Below are positions 33,934-34,851 of a DNA stretch of 34,851 bases, in pieces; positions within the stretch are counted from its first letter, which is position 1, and each line of letters opens with the position of its first letter. A program made the translations under genes and the position numbers. This stretch comes from an uncultured Erysipelotrichaceae bacterium (GTDB taxonomy: Bacteria; Bacillota_I; Bacilli_A; RFN20; CAG-826): contig CADBXE010000013.1 in assembly GCA_902798595.1 (NCBI GenBank), positions 1 through 34,851 on the forward strand. Direction: 5' to 3'. The notes beneath the pieces were generated by a model. The model was not told where the DNA came from. It saw nothing but the letters and a program-made list of their open reading frames with translations, and ran no database searches.

Positions 33934-34698
33934 ATGAAAGCTATCGTTGGTAGAAAAATGGGCATGACCGAAGTCTTCACTGAAGATGGCCAAATCTATG
34001 CCGTCACAGTGGTTGAGGTCTTACCTAATGTAGTTACACAAGTCAAAACCGTTGAAAAAGATGGTTACGACGCTATCCAAGTTGGCTATGAAGAATTAAA
34101 AGAATCTAGAGCCAACAAATGTGAGAAAGGTATTGCTAAGAAAGCCAATACAGTTCCACACCAAGTCCTTAAAGAATTAAAGGGCGATGAAATGAAGAAT
34201 TATCAAGTCGGCCAAGAAATCAAAGCTGACATCTTCAAAGCTGGTGACATCGTTGACGTCATCGGTACAAGCAAAGGTCATGGTTATTCCGGTGTTATCA
34301 AACGTTGGAATCAACACATTGGTCCTAAAGGTCATGGTTCAGGTTACCACAGAGGTCAAGGTACCTTCGCAAACAATGGTCGTTATAACCACGGCGTTAT
34401 GCCAGGCAAACACATGTCCGGCCATTACGGTAACGAATCTGCAACAGTGCTCAACCAATTAGTCGTCGCTGTTGATGCAGAAAAGAACTACATCTTAGTG
34501 AGAGGTGGTCTCCCAGGACATCCTGAACAAGTGAAACCACTTATCGATCGCACTCCAGTAGTGGAAGCCGCTCCAGTTGAAGAGGCCCCAGTCGTGGAAG
34601 AAGCTCCAGTCGTCGAGGAAACACCAGTCGTTGAAGCTCCAGCCGCCGAAGAGCCAAAAGCCGAAGAAGCCGCTCCAGCCACTGAAGCAGCTGAATAA
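33934..34698 (+). CDS. rplC: Ribosomal protein L3 with acidic C-terminal repeat tail
   Basis: Large-subunit protein that binds 23S rRNA near the peptidyl-transferase centre. The 254 residues begin MKAIVGRKMGMTEVF and contain the internal loop GPKGHGSGYHRGQGTF and MPGKHMSGHYG, hallmarks of L3. Typical L3 is about 205-215 residues; here 47 extra residues (208-254) are Ala/Pro/Val/Glu repeats such as EAPVVEEAPVVEE. Start chosen at 33934, because AGGAGG (33919-33924) is 9 nt upstream; the ATG at 33928 would leave only 3 nt. Confidence 0.96.
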   Translation: MKAIVGRKMGMTEVFTEDGQIYAVTVVEVLPNVVTQVKTVEKDGYDAIQVGYEELKESRANKCEKGIAKKANTVPHQVLKELKGDEMKNYQVGQEIKADIFKAGDIVDVIGTSKGHGYSGVIKRWNQHIGPKGHGSGYHRGQGTFANNGRYNHGVMPGKHMSGHYGNESATVLNQLVVAVDAEKNYILVRGGLPGHPEQVKPLIDRTPVVEAAPVEEAPVVEEAPVVEETPVVEAPAAEEPKAEEAAPATEAAE

Positions 34699-34721
34699 GA
34701 ACGGAAAGGAGAACAGTTAGT

Positions 34722-34851
34722 ATGGCAGAAAAGAAATCCGTCAGCGTTAAAGTCTATAACATGGCTGGCGAAGAAGTCTCCAAGATGAACCTCAATGCTG
34801 CAATCTTCGGCATTGAACCACATCAACAAGCAATGTTCGACGCCGTTCAAG
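34722..34851 (+). CDS. rplD: Ribosomal protein L4 (N-terminal part, cut by window end)
   Basis: The frame starts MAEKKSVSVKVYNMAGEEV and continues to AAIFGIEPHQQAMFDAVQ, which matches the L4 start (short strand, then the FGIEP....FDAV block). AAGGAG lies about 10 nt before the ATG. The order rpsJ-rplC-rplD is the standard S10-operon order. The gene continues beyond 34851. Confidence 0.93.
   Translation, partial: MAEKKSVSVKVYNMAGEEVSKMNLNAAIFGIEPHQQAMFDAVQ

Noticed and set aside
34488-34850. Minus-strand frame of 120 aa over rplC/rplD
   Set aside because: Mirror of the acidic L3 tail (Ala/Ser/Thr/Gly repeats); no ribosome binding site, and it overlaps two certain ribosomal genes.

Overview
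AT-rich, gene-dense DNA from a low-GC bacterium of the Firmicutes/Mollicutes-related type, most likely an uncultured Bacilli-like gut anaerobe (inference from base composition, A/T-ending codons, AGGAGG ribosome binding sites inside operons, TarI/TarJ/LicD wall-polymer genes, and protein families). UGA is used as a stop and Trp is read from UGG, so the genetic code looks standard. No tRNA, rRNA, CRISPR array or prophage was seen. Mobile DNA is limited to one insertion-sequence end at the left edge.

Layout: (1) 1-93, truncated end of an IS3-family element. (2) 133-2202, GPH-type sugar transporter with a long coiled-coil tail. (3) 2370-5975, a large membrane-anchored protein with about five Fn3/Ig-like repeats, then an MscS-family channel, closed by a terminator. 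(4) 6097-6681, a small lipoprotein. (5) 9974-6682 (minus), Sfp-type phosphopantetheinyl transferase, then licD-tarI-tarJ, a CDP-ribitol synthesis and transfer set. (6) 10056-13370, malQ, a metallophosphoesterase lipoprotein and a polytopic membrane protein. (7) bioY (minus), then a SWIM protein and a Snf2 helicase. (8) 18521-22266, FGGY sugar kinase, Gfo/Idh/MocA oxidoreductase, histone H1-like DUF2188 protein, NagD-like phosphatase. (9) minus strand, MFS transporter plus GDPD phosphodiesterase, and a lipoprotein. (10) 25089-29046, flavin-reductase-like protein, membrane protein, pepT, a kinase-like protein lacking the DFG aspartate, nitroreductase. (11) GH43 glycosidase. (12) queuosine operon tgt-queA-queH. 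(13) S10 ribosomal operon, with a strong promoter and structured leader, an rpsJ whose first ~41 codons are absent, rplC with an acidic repeat tail, and the start of rplD.

How the genes work together: carbohydrate handling (GPH and MFS transporters, malQ, FGGY kinase, GH43) points to a saccharolytic fermenter that imports sugars and oligosaccharides and processes them in the cytoplasm. licD-tarI-tarJ suggests ribitol-phosphate decoration of a surface polymer. Many single genes and first genes of operons share one start design: a -10 hexamer 6-10 nt before an ATG with no Shine-Dalgarno sequence (leaderless or near-leaderless mRNAs). Several internal genes, and some first genes, instead have strong AGGAGG-type sites. 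The most striking observations are the rpsJ 5' deletion, the leaderless promoter class, the bacterial CDP-ribitol/LicD cassette that parallels the animal ISPD-fukutin pathway, the repeat surface protein next to MscS, and the pseudokinase-like gene.
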